From Lactifluus volemus (Eukaryota; Basidiomycota; Agaricomycetes; Russulales; Russulaceae), in contig WTXI01000014.1 of the NCBI GenBank assembly GCA_022376515.1, forward strand, positions 496,001 through 560,000: DNA of 64,000 bases, given 5' to 3'. Position numbers and translations under genes: made by a program. Within the stretch, counting starts at the first letter, position 1. Each line of letters starts with the position of its first letter. The notes beneath the pieces are model-generated. The model ran no database searches. It was not told the origin of the DNA and saw only the letters and a program-made list of their open reading frames with translations. Positions 50,352-61,509 of this stretch are shown piece by piece.

Positions 50352-50962
50352 GTGTTGCGGGAAAAACTGGGGGTTTTCCCCGAAATGGTTTTTCACCGGT
50401 AATTAACAGGTGACTTACCCATGTCACGTGTGTCACGTGAATATGTAAATCATGACTGTCCGGGGCCGGTCCGGGCCAGCCATTTTGCCTGGCACCACCC
50501 CTTAAAAAAATATTCAGTCAATTAATTAATTCCAGTAAAATTTTATCATATTTGCTAATGAACGCAGCCAACATTTGACAATTACACATCTCGGGATTCG
50601 AACTCTCGACCAGTGCACACAAAAAATAGAACTCTCTGTAAGTTTTACCATTAAGCCACCCAAGCTAACAAAATTGCTCTCCCCATGTGTATCTTAAACC
50701 ATAGTCTTGCCTCAACCTATGTCACCTTCAACTTGTGTGCTTGCCTTTATCCCTCTTACACTTTTGTATTGTCACATAGTTGGAAAATACATCCTTTTGT
50801 TGGATTGATGCGTCTTGCAGGGATCAGCTCAAGTGTGAGCAAAAAAAATAAAAGCGGAGCTTCACAGTTTGCGCTCAGAATGGTCACGTGAAACAATCAC
50901 GTGATCAAAGTTACCAGTGAGTTACCGGTAAATTACCGGCTCTGGGGGGTTTTTCCCACAAC
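50352..50962. mobile_element. TA-flanked MITE-like element with tRNA-like core
   Basis: The ends are imperfect inverted repeats: left GTGTTGCGGGAAAAAC, right (reverse strand) GTTGTGGGAAAAAC, each flanked by TA (50350-50351 and 50963-50964). Homology continues inward for about 85 bp on each side with CCGGTAA and CACGTGA motifs in the same order. The 611-bp length, lack of a coding region and TA target fit a non-autonomous Tc1/mariner-type element. Confidence 0.6.
50585..50664 (-). other. tRNA-derived (SINE-like) segment inside the MITE
   Basis: On the minus strand an A-box-like TGGCTTAATGG is followed about 50 nt later by a B-box GAGTTCGAATCCCG, the spacing of an internal pol III promoter. 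The T-arm nearly pairs, but the acceptor stem does not, so this is a decayed or tRNA-derived sequence, not a working tRNA. Confidence 0.55.
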
Positions 50963-51074
50963 TATCCGCGTGTGTCTATCTTTGCGTCATGTGACCGTTC
51001 CACGCTGAGTCGCTAAGAGCACAGCCTCTGAACTACCCTTCAGCTCCCTCTCTTCATTTTCAGCACTTTCTTTT

Positions 51075-52822
51075 ATGGGCTCTCACAAGTACGTGATAAT
51101 AAAATCCCTTTCACCGGTTCTATTTCAAACACCTGATCTTCACTCGCGAATCCCTAAGCAGGCGCACTCCAAAGCACACTGGCATCGGCGATCCACAATC
51201 AAGTTCCCGATCAAGTAGCACTGATATCACACATTGTTCACCCTCTGGCACTTCTTCAATCCAGATGTATGCGCCTTCTGAGATTCACAAGACAGGAAGG
51301 CGCATGGTATGTCATCGGAAGGGATCAAGCGTGGTTCGAGGCCGGGGTATGTGCCATGCGCTCCGCTGACAACGCTGACTTACCGTATGGTGCAGGCCAT
51401 ATTTCCCCATGTGTTAAAATTGAGGCGCTCCCAGATAATGTCCTCCTAGATATCTTCGAATTCTGCCTATTGGATTTGTTCCCCGATTTAGATCGGGAGA
51501 GGGGGTGGACCTCGCTAGGGCACGTATGCCGAAGATGGCGATTCATAGTGTTCGGATCCCCACTTCGTCTCGATCTGTGCCTTTTGTGCACAGATCGTAC
51601 TCCAGTGAAGGAAAGGTTGGGTGTCTGGCCTCCCTTGCCTATTGTTATATTCACCCGTGGGAATTCTTGCGATAACATCGTTGCTGCACTCGAGCACCCC
51701 AACCGGATACGCCAGATTTGGTTTCGTGGTACAAGGTTATCACTGGACCCTTTTGTCGCAATGATGCAGGAGCAATCTCCAGCACTGGAATCTCTTCACC
51801 TTGCGATACATGATCAAACCAGTGGGACCATGCCACCGCTTCCCGATACGTTCTTAGGCGGATCGGCTCCACGCCTACAATCACTCTTTTTGGACCACAT
51901 CCCATTTCCGACATTACCAAAACTCCTTTTGTCTTGCAATGGCCTTGTGGATCTTTCTCTTCTGCGGACACCACATAGTGGATATATTTCACCTGAGGCA
52001 ATGGCTGCATGCATCACCGCCTTACTAAGTCTCGAATCTCTTGACATCGGTTTCGAATCCCCGGCTTCTCGTCCTGATCCAAGATCCCGACGTCCCCCCC
52101 CGCTGACACGCGCTGTCCTCGTTGCTCTCACCTCGTTCAAGTTCTGTGGTGTCAGCGAGTACTTGGAGGACCTCGTGGCCCAAATCGATGCTCCTCGAGT
52201 GGGCTATATCAGTATAATACTCTTCAGTCAGCTCAACTTGGACACCCGACAAATCCCCCGGTTCATCGGCCATGCATCGATGTTCATGTCACCAAGTGAA
52301 GTGTTCATGTACTTTAGCCCTAAAGGCCAGATCGTGATGCAATTTTCAACAATGGGAGGGCGCACCGAAGGCGAGTTTCTCAGTTTGAGAACATTGTGCA
52401 TAGGGTTAGATTGGCAAGTCTCGTTCGTGGAGCAAATCTGCAGCCAATTTTCGTTCCTTCTGTCCGGCGTCAAAATGCTCGAGATCGAAGGAGTCTATGA
52501 CGATGTGGAGTCGACTTGGCAAACCGATATGGACCATACACAATGGCTGGAACTCTTCCGCCCATTCACCGCTGTACAGACCCTGCGTATATCTCGCTGG
52601 TTACAGCCACTGATTGTGTCGGCGCTTCAAGGAGTCGGTGAGGAAATGCTCACGGAGGTGTTACCTGCACTGGACAATCTTTACCTTGGGGAGTATGAAT
52701 ACCACAAGCGGATGGGAAAGATGATAGAAAGCCCGTACATCAAGATTGTAAACTTACGTACAGGTCGCAACACACTCAAAAATCCCGCCCCAAGCGCTTC
52801 GCATCCGACTCGGAACCACTAA
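51075..52822 (+). CDS. F-box domain protein with LRR-like C-terminal part
   Basis: Likely a substrate adaptor of an SCF ubiquitin ligase; such genes are greatly expanded in Agaricomycetes. Exon 1 (51075-51088, MGSH+AA), intron 51089-51161, exon 2 (51162-51346, Ser/Thr-rich), intron 51347-51395, and exon 3 to 52822 join in frame to a protein of 541 residues. The F-box is IEALPDNVLLDIFEFCLL...WTSLGHVCRRWRFIVF, followed by LRR-like strands such as LQSLFLDHIPFPTLP and LVDLSLLRT. The start is supported by the paralogous first exons at 53846, which share MxSHK and the same intron position. A start inside the last large exon frame (51269) is the less likely alternative. Confidence 0.82.
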
Positions 52823-53845
52823 CCAAGAGTACAGTAGCGGATACTTGTGCATCCGCATACCTAGGTTACCAGAACGAGTGCCGGCCGCCGGCCAGTATAA
52901 ATTATCAGGAATCTAGGCACACCAGCAAGAACCTCCCGTTCAACGTCAACTACCAACCTGAAAGTGCATTCGCGTCACACTGCGAAATTGACAGTGTTGA
53001 CACAGAGACCGCAGCCAAATGAATTCGATATCTCACCTCACACTCGTACGAGTTGACGTTGAACCCGTAGTCATCTATAATTCTGGATACAGATAGCGGT
53101 TTACTGTGTGAAAGGAGTATGAAATATCCAGACACGACAAAGCTGGCGTTGTGGCATTGGGTAGGAGCCATGAGGGAAATGTGGATCCACAGGATTACGA
53201 TGGATATCACATGTTACCTTGATTCGGTTCCACGAAACGGAACTCACAGCGAATTTGTGAAAGATATTAAACTTGAGGGAGGCAGGAATCCCTGGGCGCC
53301 AGACCTGATGGTTGTCAATCTGAGATGTGGGAGAAGATTAAGGTCGTCTGCGGATCCGCTGGAATAATCGCTGGCGACTGCTTCGCGGTTGTCATGACTT
53401 ACGCGGAACGACGGAAGGTTGGAAACGAGCAGCGCGCGCACCCGTTCGTGATGTCTACCACAAGCAGGCTCGCTGATGAAACCACTGGTCTATCGATGTG
53501 TTGTCGAAGATGATGAAAAGGCATGCCGCTGGGTAATGAGCACGCCGTCCGAAGGCACATCGGTAAAGAAACTCCGTTGCTGCCGTCGACTTTAGTAGGT
53601 GATCCGAATCGTTCATGAACTTAGACTTGGTTCTGGCTACTTCTATCGCTAGGATGACATCCCTGATCAGCTCATTTCTTCTGTGACGGTATTGATAACA
53701 CAGGCATATGTCCTGAGGCCAAACGAGGTTGTTCGACGCCGGAGTGCCTGTGCACGTGTGTGAGTGGGCATTTGGGACACCGTGACAGCCACTTCGCGGA
53801 GTGCCCTTCATCTCCAACTCATTGACTCGGACACCAAATTCTTCG
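52823..53845. other. Region between F-box gene and its paralogue fragment
   Basis: Short open frames only; none matches the missing body of the F-box paralogue or another family. Confidence 0.4.
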
Positions 53846-54165
53846 ATGAGATCTCATAAGTACATCAAACGTCCTCTCACTAGCCCTATTTCCAAACGTA
53901 TCTGACATGATTCCCCGGGGTGATCAGACCCACTCGAAAGCCACTCAGCCATACGATGTCATCAGGCTCCCAATCAAGTAGGGTTGATATCGACCATCAT
54001 TCACCATTTGATACTTCTCCATTCCGATGTGATCCACCTTCTCGGACCCACGGTGGAGGGTGCTGCCTCGAGGATGTAGTGGTTGGGGATGACTCGGAGT
54101 CGACATCATCGAACATCGAAAAAAAAAATTATCTGAAGATACCCTATCATTGTCATAGAGAATGA
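53846..54165 (+). pseudogene. N-terminal paralogue fragment of the F-box gene
   Basis: Exon 1 (53846-53859, MRSH+AA), a GTACAT...CAG intron (53860-53927) and exon 2 to 54165 give 83 residues. They align with the first two exons of the 51075 gene: MxSHK[RP]TxK, then a Ser-rich stretch, DIxHxSPxxTS and PSxxHxxG. The frame then ends after a run of nine A bases at about 54119-54128 with no F-box following. Most likely a truncated duplicate; a short gene of its own cannot be excluded. Confidence 0.6.
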
Positions 54166-56650
54166 CGATACATCCACTGGCATAAGGTAATACACACTAA
54201 AATCAAGATGTACTCAAACGACAGGTGATAGGCTGGCTCATAACGCATAGCATTTGAGTAAGTTTGAGTATGGATAAGCCTTTACGCATATGAGCCAGTC
54301 TACTGTAATGAAAATGCAACAGAACCGGAAGTCGGTGCTGTGACGTGGCGGGTGAAGTCTAAGTTGCGCATTATCATAGGAAGCAAAGGAAAATCACTTG
54401 CCAGTCCTGCTGGTCATGATCAGAGTGTTGTGGAAAATGCCCATTACGCAACGAGGCAATATGGAGGGGGATCTCCAGAGCCGTCACTATCGGTGGGGTG
54501 ATCAGGCCGCTCGGGGTAAGGGACGGCAAATATAGCAGAGGTGTCAATGGCGAATGAATCCATTTGAATTGTTAGCAGGAGTTTAGAGGGTTGAATATGT
54601 ATGTCTGCTAGCTGCTAACGTCTCCTTTTATACGTTGACGTTCCATGGGCGCGTGTTAGCCTAGGAGAACACGGCGGAGATGATGAGGTTCAAAACAATA
54701 GAGAAAGATGGCACGACACCAGAACAGTTCAGTCAGCACCGTGAGCAGAACGTATGACCTGTTCTCTGCCTACGACTGGCGCACGAAGGACCATTGTAAC
54801 CATGTCCAAACATCATAGATAACGTCACCATTTATCCCTGCTATTGTTGTACAGGTCGTTCATGTGAAAAAAAGTGGAGTGGCGTGTTACGAAACTGCCG
54901 AATGACCGGGATACGAAGAGCGAAGTTTTGTTGACCACGACTTCGAATGTGAATCCCGTTCCACGAATGCTCTCTTGGATTCAAAAAAAAAAGGCGTGTT
55001 AGGATGTCCTCATCATATGCGTTACCATACTGTACTCCCAACGACCTTATGGAATGCCTTGGAGAAGCGCCGTATGGGTCTGTGCCGGTGGTTTTGCGAA
55101 ATTCGAGCCCCCTGTCAGTTTACCAACTGACACCGAGTTCACGGTAACCAAACAAACATCGAAACAAAAAGCGACACGAAAAAGGAAAAAACAGCTGAAA
55201 CGCTTAAGCTTCCATCAGAATCTTGGGGGTTCGGATTCATCGACGCCCCCACCTCCTACCATCTTTGGATACTGGGAAATTAGAAAGTGTCCTTGACTTT
55301 TCGCATGTCGCATGTCGCATTGCCACTGCCTCCATCTTGTACTTGGCCCTCAAGGCTCTTCGCAGGCGTCATGTATGGTCATTGGCTCCCTCGTCCTCGT
55401 GACTCGGTCGTCCCAGCACGATCACGGTACGAGATACTGCGAACATAAAACTACCCTCACAGCCCGTGCCCAAGCGAACACACAAGGACACATTAGGAAA
55501 GAAGGACTTGCCCAAACGATCTACAGTACGTCGGTAGATGAAGATCAACACTGGCAGATCGAGCTGCAGGCTCACTTGCTTTTCAATTTGATTTTCGTCT
55601 TATGAACTTTGTTTTTCCTACTCCATTCCCGGCGAATAAGAGTCGCATTCGTGGTGGTCATTGCAAAAGCTAACTTTTCTATCACCTTCGCCAGCCAAAT
55701 CTCAGAGCTCCCGCGCTTTCTTAGAGGATGTGTGCCCTCAGTTCTCTATGATCCCCGTGCCGGTGGATGTCCCGGTTCAAAGCGATTCTGAAGCGGCTGT
55801 GCCTTTGGCAGACTGCTTGGTGGTGGCGGCCGAGGCGGGCATCGCAAAGTACGAAGGCCACTGTCCGAGAGTCGGAAGCCCCCATGACCCATCGACAACA
55901 ACACTAACGATGCGCGCCAATTGAACTACTGCCGCGGCCGTGTAAGTTCCCCCTTTATTACGACACCTTCATTCTCTCACCACATAACGATACCCCACTC
56001 TTTTGTCACTTCCTTTCTTGATATGTCACATACACATGACCCACAGTAGTTGGAGATGTATCGTAGACTTCCATCTTGTTGCACTTATGCAGGGACAATA
56101 AACTCCAATTCAAAAAAAATTAATTGGAACTACTGTTGCCACTTATTCCACGGATCAAACGAAACACCATATATACAGTAAGCAAGACCAAGACTCAATC
56201 CTTGTGGCAAAGGCAGTATCTTTCGTATCTAACCTGTTACGAGCTGTAACCCAGCCGAGACCACTAAATCGAGCATGATGATGACATCATGATCTCACAA
56301 TGGTTGCGAGGCGAATGTTAACCAACCTCGTCTTCGAAAAAGGCTGGGGTACGAAGGGTGATGTGTATCACTATGAGGCTACTCATGGCGATCCATTGCT
56401 CCCTTTCTTCACCGTAGCAAGAAGGGTTATCCGCCGCTTCCAATTTCTTCCCACGTATCCAGGACCACATTTACCTTACCTTTTCTCACGAATGTCCTTT
56501 TTAGGAATCCAAATGGCATCAGACATGCCTGGACGGCACGCATTGGACACTTCGATAACCCACAGCCCTTGTTCTTGACCTGATCTTGAGGTAGGCCAAG
56601 AGCCACATCGCCTACTGTGTCTGCCAGTGGTCAAGTGCATATGTAAGGAC
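54166..56650. other. Gene-poor region with a small inverted repeat
   Basis: No conserved gene recognised over 2.5 kb on either strand. Contains an inverted repeat around 54226-54305 (listed separately) and several A-runs. Open frames at 55054-55296, 55312-55605 and 56300-56578 lack any family signal. Confidence 0.5.
54226..54305. repeat. Short inverted repeat / hairpin
   Basis: Left ATAGGCTGGCTCATAACGCA and, on the reverse strand from the right, GTAGACTGGCTCATATGCGT, about 22 nt each with few mismatches, separated by a short spacer. Could be the tip of a small MITE or a structured RNA end. Confidence 0.5.
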
Positions 56651-56756
56651 TACAGTGACTTGCATATTTGTTCGGAAAATGTCTTTCGCGCCAAGAAGTT
56701 TGTGCATGTTTGTAACACTTCCGTGTTCCGTACGTAAGCAGACAACTTAGCGTAGA
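56651..56756 (+). mobile_element. Mariner-type end, internally deleted
   Basis: TA followed by CAGTGACTTGCATAT, then TTCGGAAAA, TTTCGCGCCA and GTAACACTTCCGT...ACGTAAGCAGACAACTTAG. The same string, with about 400 bp of transposase coding sequence in the middle, is found inverted at 62457-61960. This copy is therefore a deletion derivative abutting the long inverted arm. Confidence 0.6.
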
Positions 56757-57376
56757 AAGTGTTGGGGGTATTGGTATAAGATAAGATGAGGAGAGGTGAT
56801 AATGGAGATGAGATCGCTTGATTCGACTTTGAGGCACCTTAAGAGCACAACACAAACAGAACCTGCCAAATCTGCAGTTGATTGTGTATACTACGTAAAG
56901 GGTAAAAGTCGCCCCCCATCAAGGAGGGCTCGGGGTATAAGTACATAGCTTCAGTATCTAGGTCTGTCAATAAACCAGTCCGATCTGCTTCGATCTTCTA
57001 ATCATCCTTGTGATAGATTCTTTCGATCGCGTGATCTCACGCGTTCCTTCGTTTCCAGGGTTCAGCTAAATTTTATTTGATGCAAGGCACTCCGACAGAG
57101 TGCGTTGCTGAATCGTAGCGTGCCCCGTCTTGGGTGAGGCATCGTTATTTCTGCGGTCCCGTTATCTAGGCGAGGCGGGCCGCCTGCATCATTGACGCGG
57201 CTGTCTTCGGCTCGGACCGTCCGTGCCGTTGGCGTGATATTTCGTTGAAGGCGATCACCTTTTACCGGCTGATCGCCTAGCTACGATTTTTGTCCTTAAT
57301 GAACTTATTTTATGCACCCTTGATCTGGTGGGTGAAGTTTTCGTTTGATCCACATGGCTCATGTGGCCAGCGTTCG
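56757..57376 (+). repeat. Long inverted arm, left (620 bp)
   Basis: Reverse complement of 59185-59804; only two mismatches were noticed by eye. The outer end starts TGTTGGGGGTATTGG; inside are TATAA at 56936-56940 and AATAAA at 56969-56974, a promoter/polyadenylation layout like an LTR. It ends exactly within the first codons of the ORF carried by the right arm. Confidence 0.85.
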
Positions 57377-57706
57377 TATCTCTGTTTAGCCCATGCCCGA
57401 TATGGGTTTGGGTCGGCCCGGGGGGCCACTTGAGTCGTCCCGATTAATATATTTGCTTGGGACCTCCGATCCTAAGCAGGCTCTGTTTCAACGCTCCACT
57501 TATGAGACCATCTCATCGTGGGGTAAACTAAATGTATTTGATGCAAGACGTCCACTTGGGGCCGTCTTACACCCTCCCCCATAAGAACAAACTCAGGGGT
57601 GAACTCTTTTGAAGCCACAATATTGTGAATTGATAATGGTGCCGGTGTGGAACTGTGGATGCTTCGGCAAAGAACGGGACCTGATAAGATCGTGCTTTAG
57701 GTGATC
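57377..57706. other. Non-coding 3' part of the inverted-arm element
   Basis: Between the left arm and the stop of the ORF. Includes a string near 57570-57600 (ACACCCTCCCCCATAAGAAC) that recurs, inverted and diverged, at about 61410-61460 in the second copy, which shows that it belongs to the element. Confidence 0.6.
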
Positions 57707-59200
57707 TTATCCGGGGCCCATCCTCATGTTCTCGTCGTCCCAGCCGTGGATCTGGGTTGGGTCCAAGATGTAGGTTCCGGCGAAATCATCTGGGGTCACG
57801 TAAGGTGTGATAGGTGATGAGGATTCTGCCATGGGCTGATGGGGAGTTTGGACAGCAGTGTCTGTCTCGTTTCCGCACGATGCGAGTTGTGAACGTCGTG
57901 CTTCCCGAGATCGTTCGATGATTGGGTTATAGTTACCCGGAGCATCCACATGTACTGATCTGAGGGCTAGTGCGGGCTCGTCTGCGATGCGCTCGCGGGC
58001 CAGGTTTCTAGCTTGCTTCAGGGTCGGCGTGTGTGTGCCGTCGGGGTAAGTTGATAGTGTCATTTCGATGTATGCAGTGGCCCATGGGCGCCATTGCTCC
58101 GCCTCGTTGGGGGTGACTCCGCTCTGCGCCAGGTATCTGGCTATATCTTCAATATTCGGGTTGAGCGCATTTCTAGACTGCTTCTCGTTGTACGGTTCGG
58201 AACGACGGGTCTTGTAGATGGGCAATTGCTTTTCAGATATCAATTGCTCATATCGTCGTGGTACTCCCAATAGTGCCGCCGCTGTGCTCATGAAGTTGGT
58301 CCGAAGTGGACCATTGCGAATCGCGGTCCCTTTGATGTTCAGGGGTAGGCAGGCCAGGAGTGCACGATTGCCATCGACGTGGGCGTTTTGGAATCCCTTC
58401 CCAACTAGGGGGACACCTATGTATTGGAAGTGCACATCTGCAGTGTGCTTTTCGCGTAGCCAACGCTTCCAGATTGTGGGATGTGTGGCTGGTGAGGGTT
58501 CTGGGCGGTCAGATGGGATAGTATCTATCTGCAGCGCAGTCCAGTGATCCAAAGCGCGGCTATGTAAGGAGCCGCACAATTCCGGCGGGGTGAAGCGGAC
58601 GCGCTCTATGTATTCTCGAGCGGGCTTCTTATCCCGTGCGTTGAATAATGTGGTTATTTCTTGCTGGGAGCGCGGATCTTTGATAGGTGAGATTAGCACA
58701 CCGTCCCTCCCCCCTAAGACCAAGTCTACGAAGGGGATTCTGCTGTTGGTTTTTCGGGCAGCAATGGCTTCGGGGGTCTGGAAACGCCCGCGCCGAACGA
58801 GTGTGGTTTGAAAGTTTGGAGTGCCATCCGGGGAGATGTGTCCGGTGGCGTAAATGTAGCGCGGATAAGCACTGAAGTCAAGTTCTCCGTCGGCAGTGAG
58901 GGGGACTAGACCGTCAGGAGCGTGTAGGGAGTTGTCCGCGCGGCAGTGTATAATCGGGATTAGTGCTGGAAAACCGCACTGGGGAGAGATTGGGGTAGCA
59001 GTTGGTGCTACTACCTGAGCTTCCGCGACGGTGAATGTATCGGGATCAAGGGGTTGTAGCCGCGATAGCAACTGCGGTGGTGCGGGAGGTATGTCTGGCG
59101 CCTCTTCCATTGATGGTTCGGTGTGTGTGTGGGCTGTTGTCCATTCAGAGGAGTCCCGCCTGGGCACTTTGCGTGGTCGGTCCTCGAACGCTGGCCACAT
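57707..59200 (-). CDS. Uncharacterised ORF of the inverted-arm mobile element
   Basis: Intact 497-residue frame starting inside the right arm (MWPAFEDRPRKVPRRD) and ending at 57707. Landmarks: PFVDLVLGGRDGVLISP, YIERVRFTPPELC, HFQYIGVPLVGKGFQNAHVDGN, RARERIADEP-like helical part, and a Pro/Asp-rich C-terminus. There is no CCHC knuckle, DDE, reverse transcriptase or other known catalytic motif. The single long frame and its degenerate homologue at 60250-61090 say it is element-encoded. It could be a gag-like or a DNA-element accessory protein; its function is unknown. Confidence 0.7.
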   Translation of the reverse strand: MWPAFEDRPRKVPRRDSSEWTTAHTHTEPSMEEAPDIPPAPPQLLSRLQPLDPDTFTVAEAQVVAPTATPISPQCGFPALIPIIHCRADNSLHAPDGLVPLTADGELDFSAYPRYIYATGHISPDGTPNFQTTLVRRGRFQTPEAIAARKTNSRIPFVDLVLGGRDGVLISPIKDPRSQQEITTLFNARDKKPAREYIERVRFTPPELCGSLHSRALDHWTALQIDTIPSDRPEPSPATHPTIWKRWLREKHTADVHFQYIGVPLVGKGFQNAHVDGNRALLACLPLNIKGTAIRNGPLRTNFMSTAAALLGVPRRYEQLISEKQLPIYKTRRSEPYNEKQSRNALNPNIEDIARYLAQSGVTPNEAEQWRPWATAYIEMTLSTYPDGTHTPTLKQARNLARERIADEPALALRSVHVDAPGNYNPIIERSREARRSQLASCGNETDTAVQTPHQPMAESSSPITPYVTPDDFAGTYILDPTQIHGWDDENMRMGPG

Positions 59201-59804
59201 GAGCCATGTGGATCAAACGAAAACTTCACCCACCAGATCAAGGGTGCATAAAATAAGTTCATTAAGGACAAAAATCGTAGCTAGGCGATCAGCCGGTAAA
59301 AGGTGATCGCCTTCAACGAAATATCACGCCAACGGCACGGACGGTCCGAGCCGAAGACAGCCGCGTCAATGATGCAGGCGGCCCGCCTCGCCTAGATAAC
59401 GGGACCGCAGAAATAACGATGCCTCACCCAAGACGGGGCACGCTACGATTCAGCAACGCACTCCGTCGGAGTGCCTTGCATCAAATAAAATTTAGCTGAA
59501 CCCTGGAAACGAAGGAACGCGTGAGATCACGCGATCGAAAGAATCTATCACAAGGATGATTAGAAGATCGAAGCAGATCGGACTGGTTTATTGACAGACC
59601 TAGATACTGAAGCTATGTACTTATACCCCGAGCCCTCCTTGATGGGGGGCGACTTTTACCCTTTACGTAGTATACACAATCAACCGCAGATTTGGCAGGT
59701 TCTGTTTGTGTTGTGCTCTTAAGGTGCCTCAAAGTCGAATCAAGCGATCTCATCTCCATTATCACCTCTCCTCATCTTATCTTATACCAATACCCCCAAC
59801 ACTT
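59185..59804 (-). repeat. Long inverted arm, right (620 bp)
   Basis: Mirror image of 56757-57376, carrying the TATAA and AATAAA motifs on the minus strand upstream of the ORF, so it can supply its promoter. No clear target-site duplication is visible outside the arms. Confidence 0.85.
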
Positions 59805-60249
59805 ACCTTTCTACGAAGCATTCGCAATAAACTGCAGCATCAGCCGGTTTTGTTGCGTGGTGCCCTTGAAAGGTTTTAAAGTCCAATCCATGTGATCTAC
59901 TCTCCTACAGACTTCTAAACGCTCGAGATTACTCGCGTGAGGAAGTCTTACACTTTTTGACGGCCTGTTTGGACTTTACAATGCTCGAGACTACTCGCAT
60001 TGGGAAGCCCTACTCTTATGACCTTATGACCTTATGTCCCACATGTCCACCAGACATACTTGGTGCTGCAATGCACACCTCCGCATTGTTGCCCATGAGC
60101 GACACACCTATGCTATGTGCACCTCATGGGCACTTCCGTACTTTGAGCACATGATGCGCCATCTCTCGATCGCGCCTCATGGGCACTTCCCTACTTTGGG
60201 CACATCTTGTGTGATGCGCCCTTTCGCAATAGTGCAGAGCGCGAGCACA
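59805..60249. repeat. Diverged tandem-repeat tract
   Basis: Pairs of similar units occur in tandem: GCTCGAGA(T/C)TACTCGC-type units at about 59920-60010 and TCATGGGCACTTCC-type units at about 60125-60215. No gene is recognised. The left arm expected for the second element copy is not seen here. Confidence 0.5.
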
Positions 60250-61340
60250 ATGCAACAATCATTGACAGTCCCCTCGAAGAGCGGGGCTACACTACATGAG
60301 CAGCTGGACACTCAAGCTACAATGCTTGAGATTCCCGCCGCCCAGAAAGAACTAGCGCAACATGCGCTTGACAAAAAACACGCCCGGTTCTTTGAATTAA
60401 CGGTGACCGAGCATATGTCCTACTCTAAGGGGGACCGCCCACGCAAAGTGCCTAGGTGGGACCCCTTGCCCTGCACGTCTGTGCACACACAATCAGAACC
60501 ATCTGCAGATGGGGAGCACACAGCCGTTGCCGGGTGCGAAACCAGAGACAAAATTCCCCCAATGGGCCTGGTCTTAGGGGGGAGGGACGGTGTGTTGATC
60601 TCACCTGAAAAAGATCCGCACTCCCAGCTAGAAATAAATGCATTATTCAATGCACTTGACGAGAAGCTCGCCAGAGAACACATAGAGCGCGTCCGCTTCA
60701 CCCCGCCAGGATTGCGCAGTGCACTGCACAGCCATGCCTTAGACCAATGGACTGCTCTGCAGGCGGTCTCGCCGGAGAATACACAGAGCGCGTCCGCTTC
60801 ACCCCGCCAGAATTGCGTGGTACACTGCATAGCCACGTCTTAGACCAATGGACTGCTCTGCAGGCGGATGCTCTCTCCACTTGTCACCCTGAAATCACCC
60901 CAGCCACACACCCACAATCTGGGAGCGTTGGATGCGCGACACACGAAACACATTGGAGATGCGCAATTCCAATACATAGATATCCCCTGGCCGGATCCCA
61001 GAACGCCCACATTGAGGGCAACCGTGCCACACTGGCATTTCTACCCCTGAGCATCCCATTCGCAATGGTCCACTCCGGATCAACTTCATGAGCACAACCG
61101 GGGCACTAAGAGTGCCGCAAAGGATGCGCCACACTGGCATTCCTACCCCTGAGCATCAAGGGGAGCACCATTTGCAGTGGTCCTGTCCGGACCAACTTCA
61201 ACCTTATGAGCGCAGCCACGGCACCACTAAGAGCGCCACAAAGATGGGCCCGGACAAGATCATCTAGGGGCCCCTGAAGTGTGATCTCATCGGCTCTGCA
61301 TTTGTGCCAGGGCCCCCACTTCAATCACATAGTCTCAGCT
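60250..61340 (+). pseudogene. Degenerate second copy of the element ORF
   Basis: Homologous to the 57707-59200 ORF (DRPRKVPRWD, LGGRDGVLISPEKDP, IERVRFTPPGL, HALDQWTALQA) on the opposite strand, with a longer N-terminal part (MQQSLTVPSKSG..). A tandem duplication of about 101 bp repeats the ERVRFTPP...TALQA block (60686-60786 and following) and shifts the frame; a further duplication of about 100 bp lies at 61020-61200. The copy is clearly older than the first. Confidence 0.75.
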
Positions 61341-61509
61341 GTGTCTTGAACGCACAATCAATTCGCGCCAAGGTGTTACCATCGGCGCAACTAACAAATC
61401 CATCACCCCTTAATCTCAATTCAACCCCTGAGTTCGTTCTTGTGGGGGAGGGTGTAAGGCGGCCAAATGCTCCGAGAGCTGATGTCGCATCTCGCGTCAA
61501 ATGACACAG

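Noticed and set aside
50585..50664. Functional tRNA gene
   Set aside because: A and B boxes are present but the acceptor stem does not pair and the anticodon region is irregular.
56757..59804. Ordinary LTR retrotransposon with two LTRs
   Set aside because: The two arms are inverted, not direct, no reverse transcriptase, integrase or protease is present, and the second copy shows the same inverted order.
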